A stretch of 64,000 nt of DNA. It comes from Geminicoccaceae bacterium. GTDB lineage: Bacteria; Pseudomonadota; Alphaproteobacteria; Geminicoccales; Geminicoccaceae. The DNA lies in contig JANQNY010000082.1 in the NCBI GenBank assembly GCA_028279345.1, forward strand, positions 1 to 64,000. Reading direction: 5' to 3'. A model generated the notes under the pieces. It worked only from the letters and a program-made list of their open reading frames with translations, was not told the DNA's origin and ran no database searches. Position numbers and translations under genes: made by a program. Below are positions 1 through 8,861 of the stretch, in pieces. How positions within the stretch are numbered: the stretch's first letter is position 1; each line of letters opens with the position of its first letter.

Positions 1-1418
1 TCGGGACCGCCCACCAGGATGCACGGCACGGGGCTCAGCGTGTGCGCCGTGTGCGGCTCGCCGGTCTCCGCGACCCCCATGATCTCGCAATTGCCGTGAT
101 CGGCGGTGACCAGGACCGTGCCTCCGACCTCGGCGGCCGCTTCGAGCGCGTGGCCGAGGCATCCGTCGACGGTCGCCACTGCCCGGATAGCGGCCTCGAG
201 CACACCCGTGTGGCCGACCATGTCGGGGTTGGCGAAGTTGCAGAGGATGAAGTCGTACTGGCCGGACGCGATGGCTTCGGCGAGCCGCTTGCCGACCTCG
301 GGTGCCGACATCTCGGGCTGCAGGTCGTAGGTTGCCACCTTCGGCGACGGCACGAGCGAGCGCTCCTCGTTCTCGGAGGGCGTCTCCTCACCGCCGTTGA
401 AGAAGAAGGTCACGTGAGGGTACTTCTCGGTCTCGGCCAGACGGAGCTGGGTCTTGCCGGCCCTGCTCACGACCTCGCCCAGAATGTCGTCGAGGCTCTC
501 GGGCGGGAAGAGGACCCCCATGAAACGGTCGAGCCCGGCGCCATACTCCGCCATGGCGAGGGCCGGTCGCCGCGTTTCGTAGTCGCCACGAGGGAACCCG
601 TCGAAGTCGGGATCGAGAAGCGCCAAGAGGATCTGCCGCACACGGTCGGCGCGGAAGTTGGCGCACAATACGCCGTCACCCGGCGCCATGCCTGGATAGC
701 CGTCGACGACGGTCGCCTTGATGAACTCGTCGCCTTCGCCGCGCGCATAGGCATCGCGGATCGCCGTCAGGGCGTCGGTCGCGTGGTATTCGGCTTCGGC
801 CTTGACGATCGCGCGGAAGGCCTGGCCCGTCCGCTCCCAGCGTCGGTCTCGGTCCATCGCGTAATAGCGGCCGATGACGGTGCCGAAGCTCACGCCCAGC
901 GTGCCGCCGAGCTTCTCGAGAAAGCTCTCGAGAAAGCGCGCACCGCCTTGAGGTGCGGTGTCGCGACCGTCGGTGAACGCATGGATCAAGACCTCGATGC
1001 CCTCGGCGGCTAGCGCGTTGGCGAGCTCGGCGATGTGATCTTGATGTGCGTGAACGCCGCCGGGGGACAGGAGGCCCATCAGGTGGCAACGGCCGCCGGT
1101 CTCCTTGAGCGCCCCGACGAAGCGGCGGAACGCCTCCATGTTCTTGGCCTTGCCGCCCCCGAGGCCGTCGTGGATTCGCTGCAGGTCCTGCATGACCACG
1201 CGGCCGGCACCGAGGTTCATGTGGCCGACCTCGGAGTTGCCGAACTGCCCCTCCGGCAAGCCCACATGTGGCCCGTCGGTGCGCAGATGCGTGTGCGGGC
1301 ACTCGCGCCAGATCCGGTCGAAGGTCGGCGTCTCGGCCTGGAGCACGGCATTGTCGGTGCGCTCCTCGCGCCAACCCCAACCGTCGAGGATGACGAGGAC
1401 GACGGGTCGTTTGGCCAT
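1..1418 (-). CDS. gpmI: 2,3-bisphosphoglycerate-independent phosphoglycerate mutase (3' end outside window)
   Basis: Cytosolic glycolytic and gluconeogenic enzyme that interconverts 3- and 2-phosphoglycerate with two Mn ions and a phosphoserine intermediate. The frame opens with MAKRPVVLVILDGWGWREE, with metal ligand Asp12 in LDGWG, and has the catalytic Ser62 in QFGNSEVGH exactly where the family has it. TADHGNCE near the visible end is the metal-binding motif of the phosphatase-like domain. The start is the ATG at 1416-1418. About 472 residues are present; the family is about 510, so only the C-terminal tail is cut by the window edge. The next gene upstream on the same strand is the quinone oxidoreductase, 77 bases away. 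Confidence 0.97.
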   Translation of the reverse strand, partial: MAKRPVVLVILDGWGWREERTDNAVLQAETPTFDRIWRECPHTHLRTDGPHVGLPEGQFGNSEVGHMNLGAGRVVMQDLQRIHDGLGGGKAKNMEAFRRFVGALKETGGRCHLMGLLSPGGVHAHQDHIAELANALAAEGIEVLIHAFTDGRDTAPQGGARFLESFLEKLGGTLGVSFGTVIGRYYAMDRDRRWERTGQAFRAIVKAEAEYHATDALTAIRDAYARGEGDEFIKATVVDGYPGMAPGDGVLCANFRADRVRQILLALLDPDFDGFPRGDYETRRPALAMAEYGAGLDRFMGVLFPPESLDDILGEVVSRAGKTQLRLAETEKYPHVTFFFNGGEETPSENEERSLVPSPKVATYDLQPEMSAPEVGKRLAEAIASGQYDFILCNFANPDMVGHTGVLEAAIRAVATVDGCLGHALEAAAEVGGTVLVTADHGNCEIMGVAETGEPHTAHTLSPVPCILVGGP

Positions 1419-1495
1419 GCGGCGTTCATCCCTTGAGTGTAGCTCGAACCCTAGCAGTGCATGCGCGTATCAGAAAGCGCGTGCTCGCGAAGCTT

Positions 1496-2473
1496 TCAGC
1501 CGATCTCCAAGACCACCTTGCCCGTGGTTTTCCGGTCTTTGAGCGCGTCGAGCGCCTGCTTGACATCCTCGAGCGCGAAGCGGGCCGAGATGTGCGGCCG
1601 CAGCTTGCCCGCTCGCGCCCAGGCGAGCAGCGTCTCCAGGCTCGCGCGCAGCCGACGCGGGTCGAAGTGGCGGTAGCTGCCCCAATAGAAGCCGACCGCG
1701 GCGATGTTCTTCACCAAGAGGTAGTTGGCCCTGATCTCCGTCGGTGTGCCGGCGGCGGAGCCGATCACGAGGTAGCGGCCCTCCCAAGTGAGCGTGCGCA
1801 GGCTGGCATTGCCCAGCTCGCCGCCCACCGGATCGAAGCAGACGTCGACGCCTCGGCCGTGCGTCAGCTCCAGCACGCGGTCGCGCACGTCCTCGCTGGA
1901 GGTGTCGATCGTGGCCCAAGCACCGTATTCGCGCGCCAGCTCGAGGCGTTCTGCGCCGCGCGCGGTGGCGATGACCTTGGCGCCCATCGCGCGGCCGACC
2001 TCGACCGCCGTGAGGCCGACGCCGCCCGCGGCACCGTGCACGAGCAACGTTTCACCGACCTCGATCTGCCCACGCCAAGCGAGTGCGCCGTGCGCCGTGC
2101 CATAGGCGATCGGAAAGCCGGCGGCCATGTCGAACCCCATCACCCCGCCGATCGGCAGGACGTCCGCGGCGCGCGCCCGGACAACTTCGGCGAACCCCCC
2201 GTGGTTCACCACCGCGAGCACCCGCTTGCCGACCTCCAGCTCGCCGACGCCGTCGCCGACCGCGCGGATCGTGCCCGCGAGCTCCATGCCCGGGACGAAC
2301 GGGACCGGCGGCTTTTCCTGATAGGAGCCGCGCGTCATCAGGAGGTCGGCGAAGTTGAGCGCGGCGGCCTTGACGTCGATCGTCACCTCGCCGGGGCGAG
2401 GCGTCGGTGGTTCGAGCGTTGCGAGCTCGAGCGCCTCCGGGCCCTCCAGGCGCGGGCAAAGCACCGCACGCAT
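1496..2473 (-). CDS. NADPH:quinone oxidoreductase, zinc-independent MDR family
   Basis: Medium-chain dehydrogenase/reductase of the quinone oxidoreductase (QOR) group, expected to reduce quinones or enones with NADPH in the cytosol. The N-terminal GroES-like part includes ALNFADLLMTRGSY and PFVPGMELAG. The Rossmann part has VHGAAGGVGLTAVEVGRAMGA. The catalytic Zn ligands of alcohol dehydrogenases are absent, as in QORs. I start at the ATG 2471-2473 (MRAVLCPRLEGPE), which fits the family N-terminus and has a GAGGGG stretch upstream; an in-frame ATG two codons earlier is also possible. Length 325 residues, normal. It is divergent from the RNA methyltransferase at 2547. Confidence 0.9.
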   Translation of the reverse strand: MRAVLCPRLEGPEALELATLEPPTPRPGEVTIDVKAAALNFADLLMTRGSYQEKPPVPFVPGMELAGTIRAVGDGVGELEVGKRVLAVVNHGGFAEVVRARAADVLPIGGVMGFDMAAGFPIAYGTAHGALAWRGQIEVGETLLVHGAAGGVGLTAVEVGRAMGAKVIATARGAERLELAREYGAWATIDTSSEDVRDRVLELTHGRGVDVCFDPVGGELGNASLRTLTWEGRYLVIGSAAGTPTEIRANYLLVKNIAAVGFYWGSYRHFDPRRLRASLETLLAWARAGKLRPHISARFALEDVKQALDALKDRKTTGKVVLEIG

Positions 2474-2546
2474 CAGCATCCCCCCTCGTCGTGCATTCTG
2501 AAAGCGCAGCCTTGGCGCCGCTGCGCCGCGCTGGCAAGAACGCGTC

Positions 2547-3098
2547 ATGCGCGAACCCGACATCCGCGGTTATTTCGGCATCGGCGCCGAACGCATCAGC
2601 AAGGCGATGAACCTCGGTACGCTGATCCGCACCGCGCACGCCTTCGGCGCCAGCTTCGCCTTCACCATCGATGCCACCGAAGCGGTCCGTCGGGCCAAAT
2701 CGGACACCTCGCGCGCTGCCGGCGGCATGCCGATCTACGAGTTCGGCGGCATCGATGACCTGGTACTGCCCGCACGCTGCAGGCTCATCGGCGTCGAGCT
2801 AACCGACGATGCCATTGCGCTCCCCACCTTTCGCCATCCGCCACAGGCCGCGTATGTGCTCGGCGCAGAGCGCGGCAGCCTCAGCCCGGCGCTGGTGGAA
2901 CGGTGCACCCACGTCGTCCGTATTCCGACACGTTTCTGCGTCAATCTCGGCGTCGCCGGTGCGATCGTCATGTACGATCGGCTCCTCTGTCTGGGCCGTT
3001 TCGCCGACCGTCCGGTCGCCGTCGGCGGTCCCGTGGCACCGCGGGCGCCGCACGTGCATGGCCGCCCGCGGTTGCGCCGCGGCGAGGCGAGTGGATGA
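2547..3098 (+). CDS. TrmH/SpoU-family RNA methyltransferase
   Basis: Small SPOUT methyltransferase of 183 residues. The SpoU pattern is visible: NLGTLIRTAHAFGA near the N-terminus, an Ala/Tyr-Val-Leu-Gly-Ala-Glu-Arg-Gly strand (AYVLGAERGSLS) and the knotted motif IPTRFCVNLGVAGAIVMYDRL. These form the S-adenosylmethionine-binding trefoil knot and the 2'-O-ribose methylation site in the family. The C-terminal 30 residues are basic and low in complexity. Which RNA is modified cannot be told from the sequence. It reads in the same direction as the IalB-rlmN-sppA group that follows 80 bases later. Confidence 0.88.
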   Translation: MREPDIRGYFGIGAERISKAMNLGTLIRTAHAFGASFAFTIDATEAVRRAKSDTSRAAGGMPIYEFGGIDDLVLPARCRLIGVELTDDAIALPTFRHPPQAAYVLGAERGSLSPALVERCTHVVRIPTRFCVNLGVAGAIVMYDRLLCLGRFADRPVAVGGPVAPRAPHVHGRPRLRRGEASG

Positions 3099-3180
3099 TC
3101 GGCGCCTCGACGCACTTCCTATCGGGCCACGGCTTTTCTATATGACGCGCGGGTTCGCCGGCGTCGTGCAGTGAGGTTTG

Positions 3181-3696
3181 ATGATTCTCCGACTTCTACC
3201 GTTGTTCCCGGCAGCCCTGCTGCTCTCGATCGCGCCGACGGCATTGGCCATCGAGCAAACCTTCATCGCCGCCTACCGTGATTGGAGCCTGTTCACCTAC
3301 GACGACGGCGAGCAGGAAATGTGCTATATCGCGAGCGAGCCGAAGGAGCAGGACGGCAACTATGAGCGACGCGGAGCGCCGCTGATCGTGGTCACTCGCT
3401 TGCCCGCCGAACCGGACAATGATCAGGTCAGTGTGCAGCCGGGCTACAGCTACCAGGACGACAGCGACGTCGAGGTCGTGGTCGACGGCGCCGACCGCTT
3501 CTTCCTGTTCACGAGCGGCGAGTACGCATGGACGCGCGGGCCGGCCGAGGACCAGGCGTTGATCCGTGCCATGCGGTCGGGCCTGGAGATGACCGTCCGC
3601 GGTACGTCCACCAGGGGCACTTGGTCGAGCGACACCTACTCGCTTCTGGGGTTCACCGCCGCGATCGGCGCCATGGACAGCCGGTGCCGGCCCTGA
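3181..3696 (+). CDS. Invasion-associated locus B (IalB)-like secreted protein
   Basis: About 171 residues with a clear Sec signal peptide (hydrophobic core [19 protein letters not shown]). The body ([25 protein letters not shown]...) matches the IalB fold: a short beta protein with a conserved early Cys after the 'W' region and a late Cys (SRCRP). In alphaproteobacteria this gene commonly sits just before rlmN; here its end overlaps the inferred rlmN start by 13 bases. Start is the ATG at 3181 with GAGG four bases upstream; a TTG one codon earlier is less likely. Function is periplasmic or outer-membrane and not well defined outside Bartonella. Confidence 0.85.
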   Translation: MILRLLPLFPAALLLSIAPTALAIEQTFIAAYRDWSLFTYDDGEQEMCYIASEPKEQDGNYERRGAPLIVVTRLPAEPDNDQVSVQPGYSYQDDSDVEVVVDGADRFFLFTSGEYAWTRGPAEDQALIRAMRSGLEMTVRGTSTRGTWSSDTYSLLGFTAAIGAMDSRCRP

Positions 3697-4790
3697 GCCG
3701 ATCGGCCTCGCTGGACGGTCCCGTAGGCCTCGATCGGCCGTCCCTGACTCAGGTACTTACCGAGGCAGGTGTGCCCGAGCGGCAGCAGCGGATGCGGACG
3801 TCTCAGATCTGGGGCTGGCTCTACAAGCGGGGCGCCCCGTCCTACGACGCGATGACCGACCTCCCGGCGAGCTTGCGCGACGCGTTGGCGGTGATGTTGC
3901 CGTGGCAGCGGCCAGTGGTGTCGAGCCTTCAGAACTCGGCCGACGGTACGATCAAGTGGCTCGTCCGCCTCGCCGACGGGCGCGAGGTGGAGATGGTTTA
4001 CATCCCCGAGGAGGATCGGGCGGCGCTCTGCATCTCCACGCAGGTCGGCTGCACACTCGCCTGCACCTTCTGCCACACCGGCACGATGAAGCTGGTCCGC
4101 AACCTCACCGCCGGCGAGATCGTCGAGCAGGTGCGCCTCGCCAAGGACACGCTCGCCGACTGGGACGACCGGGCGCCGCGCAAGCTCACCAACATCGTCG
4201 TGATGGGCATGGGCGAGCCGCTGTTCAACTACGAGAACCTGCGGGCCGCCTTGCGGATCGCGATGGACGGCGAAGGCATCGGCATCTCGAGGCGACGGGT
4301 CACCCTGTCGACCTCGGGCGTCGTGCCGCGCATCGCCGAGGCCGGCGCGGACCTCCGCTCGCGCCTCGCGATCTCGCTTCATGCGGTCACCGACGATCTC
4401 AGAGACGATCTCGTACCGATCAACCGCAAATGGCCGATCGCAGAGCTGCTAGCGGCCTGTCGTGCCTATCCGCACGACGGTCGCGCGATCACCTTCGAAT
4501 ATGTGATGCTCGCGGGCGTCAACGACAGCGACGCCGACGCCCGGGCACTCGTGGGCCTCCTCAAGGGCTTTCCAGCCAAGGTCAACCTCATCCCCTTCAA
4601 CCCCTGGCCCGGCTCGTCCTACCAGTGCTCATCCTGGCGCCGTATCGAGGCGTTCGCCCAGATTCTCGAGCGGGCCGGGCACGCCTCGCCCGTTCGCACG
4701 CCCCGCGGGCGCGACATTCTGGCGGCCTGCGGTCAGCTCAAGACCGCGAGTGAGCGCACGCGCAAGACCGTCGCAGCGGGTGCTGCCTGA
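3684..4790 (+). CDS. rlmN: 23S rRNA (adenine2503-C2)/tRNA (adenine37-C2) methyltransferase RlmN
   Basis: Radical-SAM enzyme that methylates C2 of A2503 in 23S rRNA and A37 in some tRNAs. The 4Fe-4S cysteines are Cys123, Cys127 and Cys130 in [15 protein letters not shown]. The mechanistic Cys pair is Cys116 (ALCISTQVG) and the one near the C-terminus (AACGQL). The [10 protein letters not shown] and [10 protein letters not shown] segments are diagnostic. Upstream reading frame is open to 3528, but the family N-terminus and spacing favour the GTG at 3684, giving 368 residues. The stop overlaps the sppA start as ATGA, so the two are translationally coupled. Confidence 0.96.
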   Translation: MPALSRSASLDGPVGLDRPSLTQVLTEAGVPERQQRMRTSQIWGWLYKRGAPSYDAMTDLPASLRDALAVMLPWQRPVVSSLQNSADGTIKWLVRLADGREVEMVYIPEEDRAALCISTQVGCTLACTFCHTGTMKLVRNLTAGEIVEQVRLAKDTLADWDDRAPRKLTNIVVMGMGEPLFNYENLRAALRIAMDGEGIGISRRRVTLSTSGVVPRIAEAGADLRSRLAISLHAVTDDLRDDLVPINRKWPIAELLAACRAYPHDGRAITFEYVMLAGVNDSDADARALVGLLKGFPAKVNLIPFNPWPGSSYQCSSWRRIEAFAQILERAGHASPVRTPRGRDILAACGQLKTASERTRKTVAAGAA

Positions 4791-6529
4791 TGCGCTTCCT
4801 CGGACGCTGGCTCGTCCGCCTGCTGGCCATCGTCGGTGCCGTAGGCCTCATCGTCGTGCTGGTCGTCGTGTCCGTCGGCTGGCGCATCAGTGAACGCCTC
4901 GCCGAGGGGATCGTGTCGGTGCCCGAGGCTTTTGTGCTGACGGCCGACTGGCGCGGGGGCGTGCCGGAAAAGGCGCCCGGCCTCACGCCTTTGGTTCAAC
5001 TGGGCATCGACCGCGGCCTCGGCCTGCCCGAGGCGCTCTGGGCGCTGGACCGCGCGGCGGAGGACCCGAGGGTCAAGGGCCTAGTGGTCCGCACCGACGG
5101 TTCGGGCTTCGGGCTCGCGCAGGCCTGGGAGCTACGCGCGGCCGTGCAACGCCTGCGCGACGCCGGCAAGTTCACCGCCGTCTATGCCGATTCCTTGGGC
5201 GAGCTGCAGGGCGGCATGGTCGGCACCTACGTCGCGTCGGCCTTCGAGCGTGTGCAACTGCAGCCGCTGGGTGTGCTCGGCTTCACCGGTCTGTCGAGCG
5301 AGCAGGTCTATCTGGCGCGTCTCCTGGATGAGCTGCAGATCGACTTCCAGGTCGTGCAGCGCGATGCGTTCAAGACGGCGCTCGAGCCGCTGGTGCGCGA
5401 CGGACCGTCGCCCGCGGCGGCGGCCACCACCGGCCGACTGCTCGACGGGCTCTTTGACCTCTTGATCACCGGTATCGCCGAGGCCCGCGGGCTCGATCGT
5501 GCCGAGGTCCAGGCAGCCCTCGATCGTGGCCCGCTCTTGGGAACGGAAGCCGAAGAGCTGGGCCTCGTCGACGCCATCGACCACTTCGAAGCGCTCGGGC
5601 CCGTGGTCGACACGGCCGCCGGTACGGACGAGCGCGTCGAGCTCGCGAGCTACGCGCGAAGCGAAGGCTTCGCCCTTGGCGAGGCCGGCTATGTGGTCGG
5701 CTTCGTGCATGCCGTCGGACCCATCCTGCGCGGGGAGAACGACGCCCTGCGCGATCTCGACATCGCCGCCGACAGCCTGGCGGCGGCGATCGACGAGGCG
5801 CGCGAGGCGAACGTCGATGCGCTGCTGTTGAGGGTCAGCTCGCCCGGCGGTTCGGCGGTCGCGTCGGAGACCGTTGCCGCGGCGGTGCGTCGGACCAAGG
5901 CGGCTGGCATTCCGGTCGTGGTTTCGATGGGCGATGTCGCCGCTTCCGGCGGTTACTGGATCAGCATGGACGCCGACCTGATCGTCGCGGCGCCCGCCAC
6001 GCTTACCGGCTCGATCGGCGTGGTCGCGGGCAAGCCGGCGCTTCGCGCCTTCCTCGACGATCTAGGCATCGACGTCGCGATCGAGCGGCGGGGCGCCAAC
6101 GCAGGCTTCAACTCGCTGATTGACCCCTGGGACACCCGCGCCCGCCAGCGTGTGGCTGCCCTGATCGATGACCTCTACGAGCATTTCCTGGAGGGCGTCT
6201 CCGCCGGCCGCGGCATGGATCTCACGCAGGTGCGCAGCCTCGCTGGTGGCCGGGTCTGGCTGGGCACCGAGGCGCAGGCGAACGGCCTCGTCGACCAGCT
6301 CGGCGGCTTCGTCGAGGCGCTCGATGTAGCGCGCGAGCGCACCGGTGCGGAGACGGACGACGCGGTGGCCCTTCAGCGCTTCCCCCAGCCCCGTCCGCCC
6401 TTGGCCGTGGCGCTCGAAGGTCTCGACCGCTTCATGCGTATCAGCGCTGATTTGGATCTCTGGTGGACACGGCTCAACGCCCCACCGGGCCTCCGCTTCG
6501 AGGCTTCCAACCTGCCAAGCGCGCCTTAG
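4790..6529 (+). CDS. sppA: Signal peptide peptidase SppA, 67K (double-domain) type
   Basis: Inner-membrane serine protease that degrades cleaved signal peptides. One N-terminal membrane helix (VRLLAIVGAVGLIVVLVVVSVGW) is followed by two tandem ClpP-like domains. The nucleophile is the Ser of MGDVAASGGYWIS, about residue 386 in the second domain. The general-base Lys is in RDAFKTALEPL, about residue 195 in the first domain, the split dyad of E. coli-type SppA. TGSIGVVAGK follows as in the family. 579 residues is close to the usual 600. It starts inside the rlmN stop codon and converges with the nitronate monooxygenase gene, with only 4 bases between the two ends. Confidence 0.94.
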   Translation: MRFLGRWLVRLLAIVGAVGLIVVLVVVSVGWRISERLAEGIVSVPEAFVLTADWRGGVPEKAPGLTPLVQLGIDRGLGLPEALWALDRAAEDPRVKGLVVRTDGSGFGLAQAWELRAAVQRLRDAGKFTAVYADSLGELQGGMVGTYVASAFERVQLQPLGVLGFTGLSSEQVYLARLLDELQIDFQVVQRDAFKTALEPLVRDGPSPAAAATTGRLLDGLFDLLITGIAEARGLDRAEVQAALDRGPLLGTEAEELGLVDAIDHFEALGPVVDTAAGTDERVELASYARSEGFALGEAGYVVGFVHAVGPILRGENDALRDLDIAADSLAAAIDEAREANVDALLLRVSSPGGSAVASETVAAAVRRTKAAGIPVVVSMGDVAASGGYWISMDADLIVAAPATLTGSIGVVAGKPALRAFLDDLGIDVAIERRGANAGFNSLIDPWDTRARQRVAALIDDLYEHFLEGVSAGRGMDLTQVRSLAGGRVWLGTEAQANGLVDQLGGFVEALDVARERTGAETDDAVALQRFPQPRPPLAVALEGLDRFMRISADLDLWWTRLNAPPGLRFEASNLPSAP

Positions 6530-6533
6530 GATC

Positions 6534-7613
6534 TCAGCTCAGACTGGCCTGCGTCTCGTCCCACAACGAACCGACGAGTTCCCTCGCGGACACCGTCTGC
6601 GCGAGCCTTGCCGACTGGCCGGCCCAGGCTTGGATACCGTCGAGGGTTCCCGAGTTGGCGGCTGCGCTGCGCATCGCCTGGGTGAGGTGGCGTTGGATCG
6701 GGTAGGGTGCTGGCGTCGGCGCATCTGGTGCCGTCGCCGCGAGCGCATAGCGCGTTCGGAGGCTGCGGCCGAGACGCCCGGAAAAGGCGCGTGTTGTGAT
6801 CGTCTCCTCTGGTGTCGCGTTGCCGATGGCGTCTGCCCAGACCGCAGAGAGCTGCGCTTCGGGTGTGCGCAGGAAGCCTGTGCCGATTTGGACCGCGGAA
6901 GCACCGAGCAGCAGCGCCGCTGCCACACCGCGCGTGTCCGCGATGCCCCCCGCGGCGACGACCGGCAGGCGGACGGCGTCCTTCACCGCCGGCACGAGCG
7001 AGAACAGCCCCACCATGTTCCTCTCGGCGTCCGACGCGTCGAATGCGCCTCGATGGCCGCCCGCCTCCATGCCTTGCGCCACGACGACGTCGGCGCCCGC
7101 GTCTTCGGCCTCGCGCGCTTCGGCAACGGTCGTGGCCGTAGCGAACCATCTGATCTTGTTGGCCTTCATGCGCTCGACGACGTCCGGAGGATAGACACCC
7201 ATGATCGACGACATGACGGCGGGGCCGGCCTCAATCATGGCGTCGCACTGGCTTCCGAAATCCGGCGCCGGAACCTCGGCCGCGTCCGCCGGGACTTCCG
7301 GTCCCCATCGCGCGAGAAATGCACGGACGGCGGCCTCGTGCGCGCCGTCCCGTCGTGGGCTGGGATCCGGAATCCAGGTGTTCAACTGAAAAGCGCCGTT
7401 GGACTTCGAGCGCACTTCACGAACCCACTCAGCGATGCTCTCCGGGGTCATCAGCAGGGCACCGCATGCGCCCATGCCTCCCCCATTGGCGACCGCGATG
7501 GAGAGCGCCGGCGGGCAGGCCCCGGCCATGGGCGCCAGGAGAACCGGCGCGCGGAGCCCGAAGCCATCCGCAAACGACCGCGCGCGAGAGAGGGCTGCCT
7601 TGGCGTCGAGCAT
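6534..7613 (-). CDS. Nitronate monooxygenase-like FMN flavoprotein (2-nitropropane dioxygenase family)
   Basis: TIM-barrel flavoprotein. Features are LLAPMAGACPPALSIAVANGGGMG at the N-terminus, the AQGMEAGGHRG loop with the catalytic His region, VVAAGGIADTRGVAAALLLGASAVQIGTGFL for phosphate binding of FMN, and a C-terminal acid-rich helical tail. Members oxidise alkyl nitronates or act as NADH:quinone reductases; the substrate is not determinable here. Start chosen at ATG 7611-7613 because GGAAGAG precedes it at good spacing; an ATG five codons upstream (7628) is in frame. 359 residues, normal length. Confidence 0.9.
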   Translation of the reverse strand: MLDAKAALSRARSFADGFGLRAPVLLAPMAGACPPALSIAVANGGGMGACGALLMTPESIAEWVREVRSKSNGAFQLNTWIPDPSPRRDGAHEAAVRAFLARWGPEVPADAAEVPAPDFGSQCDAMIEAGPAVMSSIMGVYPPDVVERMKANKIRWFATATTVAEAREAEDAGADVVVAQGMEAGGHRGAFDASDAERNMVGLFSLVPAVKDAVRLPVVAAGGIADTRGVAAALLLGASAVQIGTGFLRTPEAQLSAVWADAIGNATPEETITTRAFSGRLGRSLRTRYALAATAPDAPTPAPYPIQRHLTQAMRSAAANSGTLDGIQAWAGQSARLAQTVSARELVGSLWDETQASLS

Positions 7614-7988
7614 GGTTCTCTTCCGCATTCGTGGCTTGCACCCGTTTGGGCAGCCAGCTCAGCGGAGAGCATAGACCCAAGCGGCTCGAATGCTGAGGGC
7701 TCGCCGATCGCTCGGGCCGGCTCTCGCCCCTATGAGTGGCCAGCGACGTTCGACGAGCTGCACCGTTTCACCCGCATCGGCGTCGGCTTCGATGGCTGCT
7801 GGCCCCGCCGAACTTGCTCTACTCAACCTTTGGCCCCGACGCCGACGCCATTGCTTACGCGCACGGCGCCGTCGGCTTTTGACAGAGAGGCAGCGTCCAC
7901 GCACGCACCGCGTCGAAGGCCGCTCTTCCAACGACTCAGCCCCCAGCTGTTCGCCATTGGGACTCGGTTTCTCTTCAACCGGCATTCT
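7614..7988. other. Intergenic stretch without a supported gene
   Basis: About 375 bases between the nitronate monooxygenase start and the DUF1801 stop. The upstream promoter of the flavoprotein should lie near 7630-7700. No frame has a start with a ribosome-binding site plus a recognisable product. A plus-strand frame around 7735-7800 reads ATFDELHRFTRIGVGFD, which faintly recalls the N-terminus of Hsp20 proteins, but nothing Hsp20-like follows. Confidence 0.5.
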
Positions 7989-8381
7989 TCACAGACGCCT
8001 TTCCAGCTTACCCTTGCGCTTGGCGATGTTCTTGTAGTCCCACTGAATGACTTTCGCTTCCTCAATCCATCGCTTCAGTAATACTCGGTCAATTTCCGTG
8101 AGCGACGTGTAACGAATCTCGGCAGCCTTGAAGCTGCCTTCTCGGGAGAGCCCCGGCGTTTCGAACGACTGACCACTCCAAAACAGCAAGCGAATACAAT
8201 GTTTCAGCCTGCTGTATCCGACGATCGGATTCCCCTCCAAGAACCAGACGGGATGCGCATGCCAAATCTTGCTTTCAGCTCCGGTAAGATTGCGATCGAG
8301 CTCGGCCCTGAGCGCATCGCAGATTTCCTTTTCCTTCTCGCTTTGCGCGTTGTTGAAGGCTTCGATCGTCTGGTGTTTCAT
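7989..8381 (-). CDS. DUF1801 (YdhG-like) domain protein
   Basis: 130 residues from ATG 8379-8381 (MKHQTIEAFNNAQSEKEK), with AGGATGAGG just upstream. The pattern matches the DUF1801 fold: N-terminal helices, KIWHAHPVWFLEGNPIVGYS, LLFWSG, then SFKAAEIRYTSLTEIDRVLLKRWIEEA. Members are small cytosolic proteins of unknown biochemical role. Base composition is visibly lower in GC than the flanking genes, and it stands alone on both sides, which suggests fairly recent acquisition. The open frame extends to 8516, but the extra 45 residues are Arg/His-rich and unlike the family. Confidence 0.8.
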   Translation of the reverse strand: MKHQTIEAFNNAQSEKEKEICDALRAELDRNLTGAESKIWHAHPVWFLEGNPIVGYSRLKHCIRLLFWSGQSFETPGLSREGSFKAAEIRYTSLTEIDRVLLKRWIEEAKVIQWDYKNIAKRKGKLERRL

Positions 8382-8545
8382 GGCCTCATCCTGATGCGGC
8401 CGGCGGTTTCTTCGACGCGCGCAGCCGATGCGCCAAGGACAGTCCGCGTGCCAACGGGATTGAGCATTTTGAGCGGGCGGCCGTGTGCGCCGGTGGTGAA
8501 CGACCGTCGTGCACAACCCCGCCTGGCGTTACGTCCCTCGTCCCC

Positions 8546-8845
8546 TCAATAGGGAAAGTTCGGCCGGTCCTCGCCATAGTGCTCGGCCAGATAGTCGAGG
8601 ATGGTGTCGAGCTCGTCGGGCGGAATCTCATGCATGCCCTGCTCCTCGCGCATCCACACCATCAGGTCCGCCCAATGCTCGCGGGTCATGCCCTGCTGGG
8701 CGACGAGCCGCTCCGAGTGGCAAGCGGTGCAGTTGTAGAAGGTCTCCTCTACCCCGGGTGCCACCTTGAGCACGCCGAACTCGTCCGCTCGGGCGCCGCC
8801 GCCAAACGCCACGAGCGCGCTCAAGGTCAAGGCCAGACGAAGCAT
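8546..8845 (-). CDS. sorB: Sulfite:cytochrome c oxidoreductase cytochrome c subunit
   Basis: 99-residue periplasmic monohaem cytochrome c. A Sec signal (LALTLSALVAFGGGARA) is followed by the haem motif CTACH at residues 39-43 in VEETFYNCTACHSERLV. Met residues near 53-66 are candidates for the distal ligand. The GMTREHWADLMVWMREEQGM...LDTILDYLAEHYG pattern is typical of SorB-like subunits that accept electrons from the molybdenum subunit SorA. It starts 16 bases after the sorA stop, so both form one operon on the minus strand. Confidence 0.88.
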   Translation of the reverse strand: MLRLALTLSALVAFGGGARADEFGVLKVAPGVEETFYNCTACHSERLVAQQGMTREHWADLMVWMREEQGMHEIPPDELDTILDYLAEHYGEDRPNFPY

Positions 8846-8861
8846 GGCGACGCGCCTGGCG

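Noticed and set aside
1433-2758. Long plus-strand open frame antisense to the quinone oxidoreductase
   Set aside because: Such long antisense frames arise everywhere in this GC-rich DNA from codon bias; composition is His/Arg/Asp-rich with no family match, while the minus strand encodes a complete enzyme.
7735-7800. Fragment resembling an Hsp20 N-terminus (FDELHRFTRIGVGFD)
   Set aside because: Only about 17 residues fit, no crystallin domain follows in any frame and there is no ribosome site; likely chance.
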